Assembly (NCBI RefSeq): GCF_036250065.1
Contig: NZ_CP109199.1
Location: forward strand, 2,046,001-2,110,000
DNA length: 64,000 nt
Direction: 5' to 3'
Source of the DNA: Micromonospora sp. NBC_01699
GTDB taxonomy: Bacteria; Actinomycetota; Actinomycetes; Mycobacteriales; Micromonosporaceae
The position numbers were made by a program, and so were the translations under genes. Below the pieces are notes generated by a model, which saw only the letters and a list, made by a program, of their open reading frames with translations, had not been told where the DNA came from and did no database searches. Of the stretch, positions 25,772 through 34,774 are shown in pieces; position 1 is the first letter of the stretch, and each line of letters begins with the position of its first letter.

Positions 25772-25817
25772 CCGGCGGCCGGACCCCATTTCTCGGGGGC
25801 CCGGCCGCCGGCTTTTT
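25772..25817 (+). terminator. intrinsic terminator of the mannanase gene
   Basis: An 11-bp stem CCGGCGGCCGG (25772-25782 / 25801-25811), extended by CCCC/GGGG, is followed by CTTTTT. This is one of the few classical Rho-independent terminators in the window. Confidence 0.9.
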
Positions 25818-26432
25818 CCCACCGGGTCTCCCGGAGGCGCCCCGGAGCGGTTTCGCGCAATCTTCGGCCCGCCCGGATTCGCCGATAATTGACTTGCGTA
25901 TTGTCGCCTTCATTGCATCGGACCGGGACGTGGCGGAATGCATCCCGCCCGGCGCGATGCCGCGTCTCATTCGGCAGCGTGAGCGGTACGGCGGGGTCCC
26001 ACCGAAATCTGTGCCGGCCGTGGTAGAGCCAGTTCAGTGGGGGAGCAAACGTGAAGGATCACCCGGTTTCGAATTCCGTACGGCAGCGCGACTTCTGCCG
26101 TACGGATGTGATTTAACGCCTTGTCGCGGATCTGACACGGTATATCCCGGTAAAGCCGTCGCGGCTCCCTTCCCTCTCTGTAATCGTCGTTCTACAGTGA
26201 GCGATATCAGCAGGTGGGGGTAGTAGCCCACCGCGAGGGGGTGCCGAGTCGAGATTGTCCGGGGAGCCCGTACCGGCAACCGGTTGACGACCGGCTCTTG
26301 GCATGGCTCGCCGACGTTTGTCGCGGACCGACGCCGCTATCACTTCGAATATCCGGCCGGAGCGAAGGCTTCGGAGCCGTATATCGCCGTGCTCATTCGA
26401 GCCCGGATACGTGAGGGAAAGGGAGTTCCCGA
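25818..26432. other. 615-bp non-coding region with an 11-bp hairpin
   Basis: No convincing gene; frames here lack ribosome sites. Its lower GC content and several AT-rich steps make it a likely promoter/leader region for the following protease gene. A perfect 11-bp inverted repeat (26076-26086 / 26095-26105, CCGTACGGCAG) lies about 330 bp before that gene. A 21-codon frame 26051-26116 (GTG, after GGGGGAG) overlaps the hairpin; I would not call it a gene. Confidence 0.6.
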
Positions 26433-27407
26433 ATGAACACAGGAAAAGGGCTGGGTCGAACCTGGCTGCGCGGGATGACGGTCGTCGTGACCATCATGGC
26501 CACCGGCCTGACCGTCGCGACCGCTCCGGCGGGTGCGGCACGGTCCTCGGTCCGTCCCGACACCCCGGTCGCCAGTGACGGCTCGCGTATGTCGGTGCCG
26601 AGCCGGGCCTCGGTCGGCGGCGCCTCCGGGTACGCCGGCACCGGCAGCACGGTGGGCACGAACGTGACCGCACCCACCGGCTCCTCGACCACCGCGCTCG
26701 GTACCGAGTCGATTTTCGGCCCGGACAACCGGATCCAGATCAACCCGACCACGTCGTTCCCGGCCCGCGCCGTCGTGATGATCACGCGAAGCGGTGGCGC
26801 GCACTGCACCGGCTGGATGTACGGCCCCGACATCGTGGCCACCGCCGGACACTGCGTACACACCGGGGGCAGCGGCGGTTCGTGGTACACCGGCCAGCTC
26901 ACCGTCTGGCCGGGCCGCAACGGTGCCTCGGCGCCGTACGGATCGTGCACGGTCAAGCAGCTCTACTCGGTCACCGGCTGGACGGTCAGCGGCGACGAGG
27001 CGTACGACTACGGCGCGATCAAACTGAACTGCACCATCGGCTACACCACCGGCTGGTTCGGTTACTGGTGGCAGGCGGCGAGCCTCGCCGGTGCCAGCAC
27101 CCTGATCAACGGCTACCCCGGCGAGAAGCCGTTCGGCCAGCAGTGGCGGGGCGACTCGGTGGCCCGGACGGTCGCGGTGAGCCAGGCGAACCAGATCTTC
27201 TACAGCAACGACACCACCGGTGGCATGAGCGGCAGCCCGATCTACCAGAACCGGGCGGCGGGCAGTCCATGGTGCACCGGCTACTGCTCGATGGGGATCC
27301 ACGCGTACGGCTTCCCGCACATCGGGTACCCACACGACACGTACAACCACGGAACCCGCATCACCGAGGCGCGGTTCAACAATTTGCAGGCCTGGAAGGC
27401 TGCCTGA
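26433..27407 (+). CDS. secreted glutamyl-endopeptidase-like serine protease (S1B)
   Basis: 324 residues: signal peptide (about 1-36), a Ser/Thr-rich pro-region (about 37-92) and a V8-type chymotrypsin-fold domain (about 93-324). The triad is H140 (TAGHC), D192 (DYGAI) and S266 (GGMSGSP). The substrate-pocket His typical of Glu-specific enzymes may be the one in MGIHAYG, which fits cleavage after Glu, as for V8 protease and actinobacterial trypsin-like relatives. AAGGGAG precedes ATG 26433. It is followed by a hairpin and then the lipoprotein gene. Confidence 0.9.
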   Translation: MNTGKGLGRTWLRGMTVVVTIMATGLTVATAPAGAARSSVRPDTPVASDGSRMSVPSRASVGGASGYAGTGSTVGTNVTAPTGSSTTALGTESIFGPDNRIQINPTTSFPARAVVMITRSGGAHCTGWMYGPDIVATAGHCVHTGGSGGSWYTGQLTVWPGRNGASAPYGSCTVKQLYSVTGWTVSGDEAYDYGAIKLNCTIGYTTGWFGYWWQAASLAGASTLINGYPGEKPFGQQWRGDSVARTVAVSQANQIFYSNDTTGGMSGSPIYQNRAAGSPWCTGYCSMGIHAYGFPHIGYPHDTYNHGTRITEARFNNLQAWKAA

Positions 27408-27420
27408 CCGATCAGGTGGG

Positions 27421-27449
27421 TGGGCCGGGGGAGTACCTCCTCCGGCCCA
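27421..27449 (+). terminator. terminator of the protease gene
   Basis: A 13-bp stem (27421-27433 / 27437-27449, TGGGCCGGGGGAG) with one G-T pair starts 14 bases after the protease stop. Confidence 0.75.
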
Positions 27450-27539
27450 TCCGGCTGTCCGCTCACTGACTGTCACCGGAACGGAACCGGAGGAGCCGCC
27501 TGCGCGTCATATGGTCCAGATCATCTTAAGGAGCTACCA

Positions 27540-27980
27540 ATGAGGTCAACTCGCACTCGCGTACTCGTCTCCGCGGTCTTTGTCGTCGCCGTACTCTCGG
27601 CCTGTGCCCAACCCGCCGACGCGCCCGGCGCGGCCGGCGGGCCCGGCGGTGACTCGCCGATCTCCGCGTCCGACCCACCGGCCGACTCCGGCCAGGCCAC
27701 CAACCGGGGTACGGTCACCGGCCGGGTCCGCGCCGCCGACGGCTCACCGCTGGCCGGCGTGGCGGTCCACCCGAAGTCGCTGGACAACCCGGCCAACGCC
27801 ATCCCGGAACTGCTCGTCACCACCGACGAGGCCGGAACCTTCCGGTGGACCCTGGCACCCGGCCGGTACGAGTTCCAGGCCCAGCCTCCGGCCGGCTCCA
27901 CGATCACCGGCCGGGCCGCACCGCAGACCGCCACGGTGACCCTCGGCCAGACCGCCACCGTCGACTTCACCCTCGGCTGA
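27540..27980 (+). CDS. lipoprotein with carboxypeptidase-regulatory-like fold
   Basis: 146 residues from ATG 27540, with AAGGAG seven bases upstream. A lipoprotein signal peptide ends in the lipobox VLSAC, so the mature protein is anchored by a lipidated Cys at about residue 21. After a Gly/Ala/Pro-rich linker, residues 56-146 form an Ig-like carboxypeptidase regulatory domain (GTVTGRVRAADGSPLAGVAV, then TTDEAGTFRWTLAPGRYEF), a fold that stabilises or presents other proteins and binds peptides or sugars. No catalytic residues. Monocistronic. Confidence 0.82.
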   Translation: MRSTRTRVLVSAVFVVAVLSACAQPADAPGAAGGPGGDSPISASDPPADSGQATNRGTVTGRVRAADGSPLAGVAVHPKSLDNPANAIPELLVTTDEAGTFRWTLAPGRYEFQAQPPAGSTITGRAAPQTATVTLGQTATVDFTLG

Positions 27981-28131
27981 TCGACCACGGCGCAGCCCGG
28001 TCCATCGATGACGGATTCTCGCGTACGAATACGCACAGGTGACGTTCCGGCTGCTCTCAGCGATCCCACAGGAATGTCCACTAGTCTGTCGTGCGTCGTA
28101 CGTCGATCCACGGTGGATGGTGTCAGAGCCC

Positions 28132-29073
28132 ATGGTCTTCAAGAAACTGTTAGGCGCCCTCGGCGTCGGTGGTCCGAGCGTGGACACGGTGCTGTCCAAC
28201 CCGAACACCCGACCCGGTCTGGTGCTCGACGGCCAGGTCAACCTCCGCGGTGGGGACGCCGCGGCCAACATCGAACACATCAGCCTGGCCCTGGTCACCC
28301 GGGTCGAGATGGAGTCCGGCGACAACGAGTACGCCGGCACGATGGAGTTCCACCGGCTGCCGGTGACCGGAGCGCTCCAGCTCGCCGCCGGCCAGCAGCT
28401 CAGCATCCCGTTCCAGCTTCCGGTGCCGTGGGAAACCCCGATCACCGACGTCTACGGTCAGCGCCTGCACGGCATGACCATGGGCCTGCGCACCGAGTTG
28501 GCGATCGCCCGCGCGGTCGACAAGGGTGACCTCGACCAGGTGTCGGTGCACCCGTTGCCGGTGCACGAGCGGATCCTCGGGGCGTTCAGCCAGCTCGGGT
28601 TCCGGTTCAAGGGCGCCGACCTGGAGCGCGGCCACCTCCGTGGGGTCCAGCAGACGCTCCCGTTCTACCAGGAGATCGAGTTCTTCGCCGCTCCGCAGTA
28701 CTCGCACGTCGTACGCGAGGTCGAGCTGACCTTCGTGACCAACCAGTACAGCGTCGACGTGATCATCGAGTGCGACAAGCGGGGCGGCCTGTTCTCCGGT
28801 GGGCACGACAGCTTCGGCCGTTACTCCGTACCGCACGCCGGCGCCGAGTCGGTCGACTGGGCCCGTCAGGTCGACGGCTGGCTGAACGAGACGATCTCCG
28901 GTTACGGCAGCCGGGCCAAGCAGGGCTCGCACGGTTACGGCGGTGGGCACCACGGCGGTGGGATCGGCGGCGCCGTGGTCGGTGGGGCGCTCGGCTTCGG
29001 TGCCGGCATGCTCGCCGGTGAGGTGCTGGACGACGCGTTCGGTGGCGACGACGGCGGCGACTTCGAGGAGTAA
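28132..29073 (+). CDS. SpoOM-family (arrestin-like) sporulation-control protein
   Basis: 313 residues. The N-terminal ~230 match the Spo0M family, with the start MVFKKLLGALGVGGPSVDTVL, the arrestin-like double beta-sandwich, and PFQLPVPWETPITDVYG. In Bacillus Spo0M influences sporulation onset; in actinobacteria the role is unproven. The C-terminus is Gly/His-rich (GYGGGHHGGG) and then Asp/Glu-rich (DDAFGGDDGGDFEE), with a short hydrophobic glycine-zipper (GGAVVGGALGFGAGMLAGEV) that may insert in a membrane. ATG 28132 is chosen by family; ATG 28117 is also possible. The terminator at 29101 follows. Confidence 0.88.
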   Translation: MVFKKLLGALGVGGPSVDTVLSNPNTRPGLVLDGQVNLRGGDAAANIEHISLALVTRVEMESGDNEYAGTMEFHRLPVTGALQLAAGQQLSIPFQLPVPWETPITDVYGQRLHGMTMGLRTELAIARAVDKGDLDQVSVHPLPVHERILGAFSQLGFRFKGADLERGHLRGVQQTLPFYQEIEFFAAPQYSHVVREVELTFVTNQYSVDVIIECDKRGGLFSGGHDSFGRYSVPHAGAESVDWARQVDGWLNETISGYGSRAKQGSHGYGGGHHGGGIGGAVVGGALGFGAGMLAGEVLDDAFGGDDGGDFEE

Positions 29074-29100
29074 CCCGAAGGTCCGTTCACGCAGCGTGAA

Positions 29101-29141
29101 GGTGCTGCGGTCGCCAGGGTGAACCTGACGACCGCAGCACC
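29101..29141. terminator. perfect 13-bp hairpin between convergent genes
   Basis: GGTGCTGCGGTCG (29101-29113) pairs fully with 29129-29141. It lies between the SpoOM stop and the stop of the membrane protein on the other strand, so it can serve both. Confidence 0.85.
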
Positions 29142-29189
29142 GTGATGCTCAGGGGTTACCCGGTTCCGGTCGTACCTGACGGCGGACGG

Positions 29190-29591
29190 CTAACGATCGT
29201 CACCGCGCCACCGAGACTTGCTACCGGCCTTCGCGAGACCACGGCTGAGCATGTAACCGATGCTCAGCAGGGCGATGAAGAACCAGGCCCGGTCCGCGCG
29301 GAACACATCGATGCCCGCATTGTCGTTCCCGATGATGACCGAGGCGGCGATCACGCCACCGACGGCAGCCAGGAAGACGTAGAACTCGGTGGTCAGGAAC
29401 GCGGGCTTGGTCTCGCTACCCGGCCTTCCGCGGCCACCGCGCCTACCCGGCATCATCCGCTGGTCGGACATCTGCTGGTCCGACATGTCCATGTCGTAAC
29501 CCTGCATGTTTCGCGCGTCCGAGATGGGTCGGTTCATGGTGGGCTGGTCCGACATCGGTCGCTGGGACCTGGACGGAGTCTGCGTACTCAT
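29190..29591 (-). CDS. small two-TM membrane protein of unknown function
   Basis: 133 residues from ATG 29591 with a strong GAGGAGGAAA ribosome site. The first ~65 residues are hydrophilic, Met/Gln/Asp-rich with MSDQ repeats (MSDQPTMNRP, MSDQQMSDQRMM); a basic Arg/Gly run (GRRGGRGRPG) follows. Two membrane segments then occupy residues ~68-125 (FYVFLAAVGGVIAASVIIG; AWFFIALLSIGYMLSRGL). I do not recognise a family. The N-terminal tail is cytosolic by the positive-inside rule. It is divergent from the small hydrophilic gene at 29839. Confidence 0.75.
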   Translation of the reverse strand: MSTQTPSRSQRPMSDQPTMNRPISDARNMQGYDMDMSDQQMSDQRMMPGRRGGRGRPGSETKPAFLTTEFYVFLAAVGGVIAASVIIGNDNAGIDVFRADRAWFFIALLSIGYMLSRGLAKAGSKSRWRGDDR

Positions 29592-29838
29592 CTTTTCCTC
29601 CTCAGGATTCGATGAGGCTTACTGCGCTCCCCCGGCCCCGGACCTTTCGGCCCGAGGTGAGGGCGGCACCACCTGGCTACCCGGCCCACCTGCCGGCAAA
29701 CAGCCCGGCTCCGATCGGCTTTGCCCCGGCTCGGGTCCGGCTTCGGGAACCGGCCCCGGTCCGGGTCGGGAACCGTTTAGCCGGCTGCCGCACGGGCAGG
29801 CAGCGGGCACGGATGGTTCCCATAGAGGTGGTGAGAAC

Positions 29839-30240
29839 GTGCGCGGAGACGACAGGAAACGACAGTCGACCCGGCGGGCCGAGGATCGGGTCGGTCGGGG
29901 CGAGTACGGGCCAGCCGCGACGGACGAGGTGACCCTGCCGGGCGACGAGCGCCGGGAAGCCCAGGCACGGGACGTGGACGATCCGGCGGACGCCAAGGCC
30001 GATACCGGCGTCTGGCGCGACGGCGGCCCGACCCGGACACCACGGGGCATGGTGACCACCACCGGCGGCACCGCCGGCCCGGCGAGTGTTCGCCGGACCG
30101 GTCCGCCACGGGGCAGAGGCAAGGTGGCGCCGACCACCACCGGCGACGCCACCACCGGTGGGATGGGTACGCCGGCCGGCGGCTCGACCAGCGACCAGTC
30201 CAGTGACGCCAGCCAGGTCGGCAACTTCACCGACCGGTGA
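29839..30240 (+). CDS. hydrophilic low-complexity protein, function unknown
   Basis: 133 residues from GTG 29839; GAGGTGGTGAG just upstream can serve as ribosome site. The translation is rich in Arg, Gly, Thr and Asp, without membrane segments or recognised domain (RAEDRVGRGEYGPAATDEVT, TTGGTAGPASVRRTG, TTTGDATTGGMGTP). Codon usage agrees with its neighbours, which supports a real gene. The frame is open upstream to 29506 but that part has no ribosome site and overlaps the divergent gene. Convergent with the helicase gene, 20 bp from its stop. Confidence 0.5.
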   Translation: MRGDDRKRQSTRRAEDRVGRGEYGPAATDEVTLPGDERREAQARDVDDPADAKADTGVWRDGGPTRTPRGMVTTTGGTAGPASVRRTGPPRGRGKVAPTTTGDATTGGMGTPAGGSTSDQSSDASQVGNFTDR

Positions 30241-30260
30241 GCCCGCCCCGTCCGGGTGGG

Positions 30261-32582
30261 TCAGCCCAGCGCCGCCCCGGTGGTCCGCAGTACGCCGAGC
30301 CGCTGGGTGGCGCGGGTGAGCGCGACGTAGAGGTCGCTGTGGCCACGGGGTGACTCGGCCACTATCCGGTCCGGCTCCACCACCAGTACGGAGTCGAACT
30401 CCAGCCCCTTGGCCTGCGGCACGGTCAGCACCACCACCCGGCTCTCCAGTTCGGGGTGCTCGCCGATGGCCGCCTCCGGGACCGCGTCGGTGACGACCCG
30501 GCCCAGTTCGGCGGCCAGGCCCTCGGGCACGATCACCCCGAGCCGGCCGTCGTCCACCGCGCCCGCCTCGGCGAGCGTGCACTCGACCAGGCGCGCGGCC
30601 AGGTCGGCGGGGGCCACCCGCACGTCCCACGGCGGTAGGCCGGTGCTGCGTACCGCTCGGGGCGGCTCCATCGTGGGGTCGATCTCGGCCAGGACCCGGC
30701 CGGCGACCGCCATGATCTCGGCCGGGGTGCGGTAGCTGACGCTCAGTTCCCGTACCCGCCACCGGTCCGCCACGTACGGTCCGAGCACCTGCCGCCAGGA
30801 GGCGGCGCCGCCCAGCGCACCGGTCTGCGCCACGTCCCCGACCACGGTCATCGACCGGCTGGGGCAGCGGCGCATCAGCAGCCGCCAGGCCATCGGGGAG
30901 AGTTCCTGCGCCTCGTCGACGATGATGTGCCCGAAGGCCCACTTCCGGTCGGCCGCCGCCCGTTGCGCGGTGGTGAGCCGGTCGCCGGTCTCCTGCCGCT
31001 CGGCCAACTCGTCCGCGCCGAGCAGGTCGGTGACGCTGAGGATCTCACCGCCCTCCGCCTCGTCCTCGGTGTCGATCGACCGGGAGCCGAGTGCGATCTC
31101 CAGCGCGCCCTCGGCGTACTCGATCAGTTGCCGGCGTTCCCGTTCGGCCAGCGCCTGTGCGGACCGGTCGTCCTCGCCGAGCAGTTCGGCGCACTCGTCG
31201 AGCAGCGGTACGTCGGCCGGGGTGAAGCCGCCGTCGGGGTCCCGGTGCAGCAGGTCGAGTTCGGCCTCGGTGAGCCCGTCGCCGACCAGTTCCGCCCCGG
31301 CGGCGGCGATCCGTCCGGCGGAGCCGAGCAGGTCGGACAGGAGTTGTTGCGGGGTGAGCACCGGCCACAGTTCGGCCAGCGCGTCCTGGACCCCGGACTC
31401 GTCGCGCAACTCGCGCCGGATCTCGGCGAGGTCGGCCTCTTCGAGCAGGTTCTCCCCGCCGAGCGGGTCGGTGCCGATCCGCTCGGCGACCTGCCGGGCC
31501 AGCGCGTGGATGATCTCGATGTCGAAGAGCGGTTGGGCCAGGTTGTGCGGTCGCCCCGACCGCCGGGCCCGCTCCCGGGCGGCCAGCACGGTCTGCCGGT
31601 CCAGGCGCAGGGTGTCCCGCTCGACCAGCACGTCCAGGCCGTCCTCGGGCACCTGCTGGCGGTCGCGGACCGCCGCGGCGAGCAACTCGGTCATCACCGG
31701 TCGGCCCTTGATCTCGGCCACCGCCGCCGGTTCGGGCCGGGTCGCGGTGACGCCGGGGAACAGCTCGCCGACCGTACGCAGCAGCACGCCGGTTTCGGCC
31801 AGCGTCGGCAGGACCTGCGAGATGTAGCGCAGGAAGGTGGCGTTCGGGCCGACCACCAGCACGCCCCGGGTGGAGAGCTGCTGCCGGTGGGTGTAGAGCA
31901 GGTACGCGGCCCGGTGCAGTGCCACCGCGGTCTTGCCGGTGCCCGGTCCACCCTGTACCACCAGCACTCCGGGCAGGTCGGCCCGGATCACCCGGTCCTG
32001 TTCGGCCTGGATGGTCTGCACGATGTCGCCCATCCTGCCCGTCCGGCTGGCGGTGACGGCGGCCAGCAGGGCGGCCTCACCGGTCAGCCCCTCGTGCTCG
32101 GTCCTGCGGGCGGCGGCCAGGTCCAGCACCTCGTCGTTGATCCCGGTCACCTTGCGGAACCGGGTACGGATGTGCCGGCGGCGCCGTACCCCGTCGGGTG
32201 AGGCGGCGGTGGCGAGGTAGAACGAACGCGCGACCGGAGCCCGCCAGTCGATCAGCAGCGGCTCGTACTCGCCGTCCTCGTCGAAGATGCCGATCCGGCC
32301 GATGTAGCGCGGTGGACCCTCGTCGACGTCGAGTCGCCCGAAGCAGAGACCATCCTCCACCGCGCCGTACTGCTCGACCTGTTCGGCGTACATGGCGATG
32401 GTGCTGTCCCGTTGGGAGCGGGCCTGCTGCGTGCCGCCGACGCTGCGCAGCTGTCCGGCCAGGCGTTGTGCGGCCCGGTCGCGCAGCCGGTCGAGTCGGC
32501 CGTAGAGCATGGAGACATAATCCTGCTCGTGGCCGATCTCGTCGGCGGGCTGGTCATCCGAGGTTTCGGAGTACCTTGACAA
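30261..32582 (-). CDS. HelD/HelR-type RNA-polymerase-associated UvrD-like helicase
   Basis: 773 residues from TTG 32582 with GGAGAAGG just upstream. Superfamily 1 motifs: a coiled-coil N-terminal arm (about 15-75), the HelD-type DWRAPVA segment (~110-135), Walker A GGPGTGKT (about 210), Walker B IIVDEAQELSPMAW, and motif VI VALTRATQRLG near the C-terminus. The absence of a UvrD 2B domain, together with DWRAPVA, identifies HelD/HelR. In actinobacteria such proteins insert into RNA polymerase, recycle it, and can protect against rifamycin by pulling the drug off. Upstream I see no clear rifamycin-associated element. Monocistronic, minus strand. Confidence 0.9.
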   Translation of the reverse strand: MSRYSETSDDQPADEIGHEQDYVSMLYGRLDRLRDRAAQRLAGQLRSVGGTQQARSQRDSTIAMYAEQVEQYGAVEDGLCFGRLDVDEGPPRYIGRIGIFDEDGEYEPLLIDWRAPVARSFYLATAASPDGVRRRRHIRTRFRKVTGINDEVLDLAAARRTEHEGLTGEAALLAAVTASRTGRMGDIVQTIQAEQDRVIRADLPGVLVVQGGPGTGKTAVALHRAAYLLYTHRQQLSTRGVLVVGPNATFLRYISQVLPTLAETGVLLRTVGELFPGVTATRPEPAAVAEIKGRPVMTELLAAAVRDRQQVPEDGLDVLVERDTLRLDRQTVLAARERARRSGRPHNLAQPLFDIEIIHALARQVAERIGTDPLGGENLLEEADLAEIRRELRDESGVQDALAELWPVLTPQQLLSDLLGSAGRIAAAGAELVGDGLTEAELDLLHRDPDGGFTPADVPLLDECAELLGEDDRSAQALAERERRQLIEYAEGALEIALGSRSIDTEDEAEGGEILSVTDLLGADELAERQETGDRLTTAQRAAADRKWAFGHIIVDEAQELSPMAWRLLMRRCPSRSMTVVGDVAQTGALGGAASWRQVLGPYVADRWRVRELSVSYRTPAEIMAVAGRVLAEIDPTMEPPRAVRSTGLPPWDVRVAPADLAARLVECTLAEAGAVDDGRLGVIVPEGLAAELGRVVTDAVPEAAIGEHPELESRVVVLTVPQAKGLEFDSVLVVEPDRIVAESPRGHSDLYVALTRATQRLGVLRTTGAALG

Positions 32583-32611
32583 ACCTTCTCCCCATTAACT
32601 AAGATGTTGTG

Positions 32612-32640
32612 AGAACGGCATTCAACTGCCGTTCTTTTTT
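32612..32640 (+). terminator. T-tract hairpin upstream of the helicase gene
   Basis: Stem AGAACGGCA (32612-32620) / TGCCGTTCT (32627-32635), loop TTCAAC, T-run 32635-32640. It is a classical intrinsic terminator reading rightward, though no rightward gene precedes it. It lies 30 bp before the TTG start of the leftward helicase gene, so on that strand it would be a leader hairpin. Confidence 0.7.
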
Positions 32641-32872
32641 GCATTCAAATGACGAACATAGCGCGGCAACGGGCACCCCGACCATGGTCCTATCGGTTGG
32701 TGCCGCGAGTCCGGCTGATCGTCGAAACCATTATCGAATCGACCGGTGGGAACTGGCGCGTCGGCGCTGGGGATCCTTGCGCTCGACCCCGCACGAGTTC
32801 CGCCGGCCGGCATCGCCCGTGGGCGACACCGACCGGCGGATTCGGTCGGAGCGGATCAGGTCACGGCCGCGG

Positions 32873-34024
32873 TCAGCGCGGGACCGCGGCCACCTCGTAC
32901 AGCCGTTGCGGGGTGACCGCGCCGGCCAGCACCCGGCCGTCGTCGAGCAGCAGCACGTTGACCAGCTTCGTGGTGAACAGCCGCCCGCTGCCCCAGTCGC
33001 CGCTCACCTTCGGGAACGAGCCGAGCAGATTGCCCAGCACGTCCGCCGAACCGAGCGGGTTGCCGGGCTGGGCGCCGCCGTCGGCCGCCGGGAGCTTCCC
33101 GGCCGCCAGCTCGGCCGGTACCCGACCGACCAGGACCGTGGTCCAGCCGGTGCCGACGGTCGTCGGCGAGTCCGCCGCCGGGCCGCTGTCGTGTGGCTTC
33201 CGGGCGGTCCGGTCACCGGTGCTCTCGGTCACCTTCGTACCCGGCGGCGGGTTGAAGGTGAACTGACTGTCGCCCGGCCGGTTGAAGTCGACCTGGGTGA
33301 AGGCCAGCTCGAAGGCGGGTTCCTCGCTGCCCTCGGCGAACAACTCGAACCGCAGCGGCAGGTGCTCCTCGGCGTCGATGGCGATCCGCACCTGGCCGAC
33401 CAGGGAGGCCGCGTCCCGGGGCTGCAACACCAATTCGTACGCGTCCCGCCCGGCGATGGTCGCGGACCGGCCCACCGTCACCTCGGTGCTCGGGTCGATC
33501 GCCGCCAACGCCCGGTCGGCCGCCTCCTGCGGAGTCGACGGCAGCCCGGCCGGGCCGGACCCGCCGGTGTGGCCAGCCTCGTCACCGGCCAGCGCGGCGG
33601 GCAGCCGGTGGTGGGTGGCCTCGTTGGACTGGCTGCGCCAGGTCCACACGTCGGCACCGTTGCGGACGATGTCGCTCTCCCCGAGGGTGCCGAGCAACGC
33701 CACCCTGGCCTTGTCCGGGCCGGCGTACCAGACCCGGAGGGTGTGCGTACCCGAGGCGAGCGCGGTCAGGTCGGAACTGCCGGACCCGGCGATGCCCGCC
33801 AGGGCGGGCAGACCCAGGTCGGCCCGCTGCACCACGGTGCCGGAGAAGCCCTCCACCTGGGCGGTCTGAAGGTCGACCAGGAGTTGGGCGGCGCTGCGCG
33901 GTGGCAGCGCCGGCTCGGCGTTCGCGCTGAGTGTGCCGATCGCGGCGCCGCCGCCGATGACCACCGCCGCCGCGGCGACCGGTACCAGCCAGCGCAGGGC
34001 CGGGCGGTTCGTGAAAACTGACAT
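32873..34024 (-). CDS. LolA/RseB-like exported protein
   Basis: 383 residues from ATG 34024 with AGGAGGTGC upstream. An N-terminal membrane anchor or signal (LVPVAAAAVVIGGGAAIGTLSANA) precedes a beta-sheet domain of the LolA/RseB type (LVDLQTAQVEGFSGTVVQRA, then GTHTLRVWYAGPDKARVALLGTLGESDIVRNG). Proteins of this type bind lipids or sense envelope damage and control anti-sigma factors; in actinobacteria, homologues are usually called outer-membrane lipoprotein carrier-like. It is divergent from the two-component system, with 93 bp between, so it may be its target or sensor partner. Confidence 0.8.
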   Translation of the reverse strand: MSVFTNRPALRWLVPVAAAAVVIGGGAAIGTLSANAEPALPPRSAAQLLVDLQTAQVEGFSGTVVQRADLGLPALAGIAGSGSSDLTALASGTHTLRVWYAGPDKARVALLGTLGESDIVRNGADVWTWRSQSNEATHHRLPAALAGDEAGHTGGSGPAGLPSTPQEAADRALAAIDPSTEVTVGRSATIAGRDAYELVLQPRDAASLVGQVRIAIDAEEHLPLRFELFAEGSEEPAFELAFTQVDFNRPGDSQFTFNPPPGTKVTESTGDRTARKPHDSGPAADSPTTVGTGWTTVLVGRVPAELAAGKLPAADGGAQPGNPLGSADVLGNLLGSFPKVSGDWGSGRLFTTKLVNVLLLDDGRVLAGAVTPQRLYEVAAVPR

Positions 34025-34117
34025 GTAGCACCTCCTGCCCCCATGGTGCCCCGTCGGTGCTGTGGTCCGGCTGAGAGGTGGTGTGGCCCCACCCGTTCGC
34101 GGTGGCACCCTTGGCGG

Positions 34118-34774
34118 GTGCGGTTGCTGGTGGTGGAGGACGAGGCGCGGCTCGCCGCGGCGCTCCAGCGTGGGTTGCAGGCCGAGGGATTCGCGGTCGA
34201 CGTGGCCGGCGACGGCCTGACCGGGCTCGACCTGGCCCGGCACGGCGGCTACGACGCGATGATCCTCGACGTGATGCTGCCCGGCCTCTCCGGTTACCGG
34301 GTGGTGCGCCAACTGCGGGCCGAGCAGCAGTGGCTGCCGGTGCTGATGCTGTCGGCCAAGGACGGCGAGTACGACCAGGCCGACGGGCTGGACTGCGGCG
34401 CGGACGACTACCTCACCAAACCCTTCTCGTACGTCGTGCTGCTGGCCCGGCTGCGCGCGTTGCTGCGTCGGGGCGCGCCCCAGCGACCGACGGTGTTGAC
34501 CCTCGGCGACCTCAGCCTCGACCCGGCCCGACGGCGGGTGACCAGCGGCGACGCCGAGATCGAGCTGACCGCCCGCGAGTACGGCCTGCTGGAGTACCTG
34601 CTGCGCCGGGCCGGGCAGGTGGTCTCCAAGACCGAGCTGCTGGACCATGTCTGGGACGCCAGCCTGGAGACCGCGCCGAACGCGGTCGAGGTCTACGTCG
34701 GCTACCTGCGCCGCAAGATCGGTCGGGACCGGTTGCAGACCGTCCGGGGTGCCGGTTACCGGCTGACCGCATGA
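34118..34774 (+). CDS. OmpR/PhoB-family response regulator
   Basis: 218 residues from GTG 34118. The receiver domain (1-115) has the acidic pair (VVEDE), phospho-acceptor D51 (ILDVMLPG), and K101 (YLTKPFSY). The C-terminal winged helix (about 125-218) ends RRKIGRDRLQTVRGAGYRL, typical of OmpR/PhoB. It overlaps the kinase gene by ATGA, forming a classical operon. The target genes are not known; the divergent LolA/RseB-like gene is the obvious candidate. Confidence 0.95.
   Translation: MRLLVVEDEARLAAALQRGLQAEGFAVDVAGDGLTGLDLARHGGYDAMILDVMLPGLSGYRVVRQLRAEQQWLPVLMLSAKDGEYDQADGLDCGADDYLTKPFSYVVLLARLRALLRRGAPQRPTVLTLGDLSLDPARRRVTSGDAEIELTAREYGLLEYLLRRAGQVVSKTELLDHVWDASLETAPNAVEVYVGYLRRKIGRDRLQTVRGAGYRLTA

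Noticed and set aside
24384-25970. 528-codon minus-strand frame opposite the mannanase
   Set aside because: No recognisable protein features; a shadow of the mannanase gene.
26051-26116. 21-codon GTG frame as a peptide gene
   Set aside because: It overlaps a hairpin, has no maturation genes near, and its ribosome site is only fair; left as a question in the findings.
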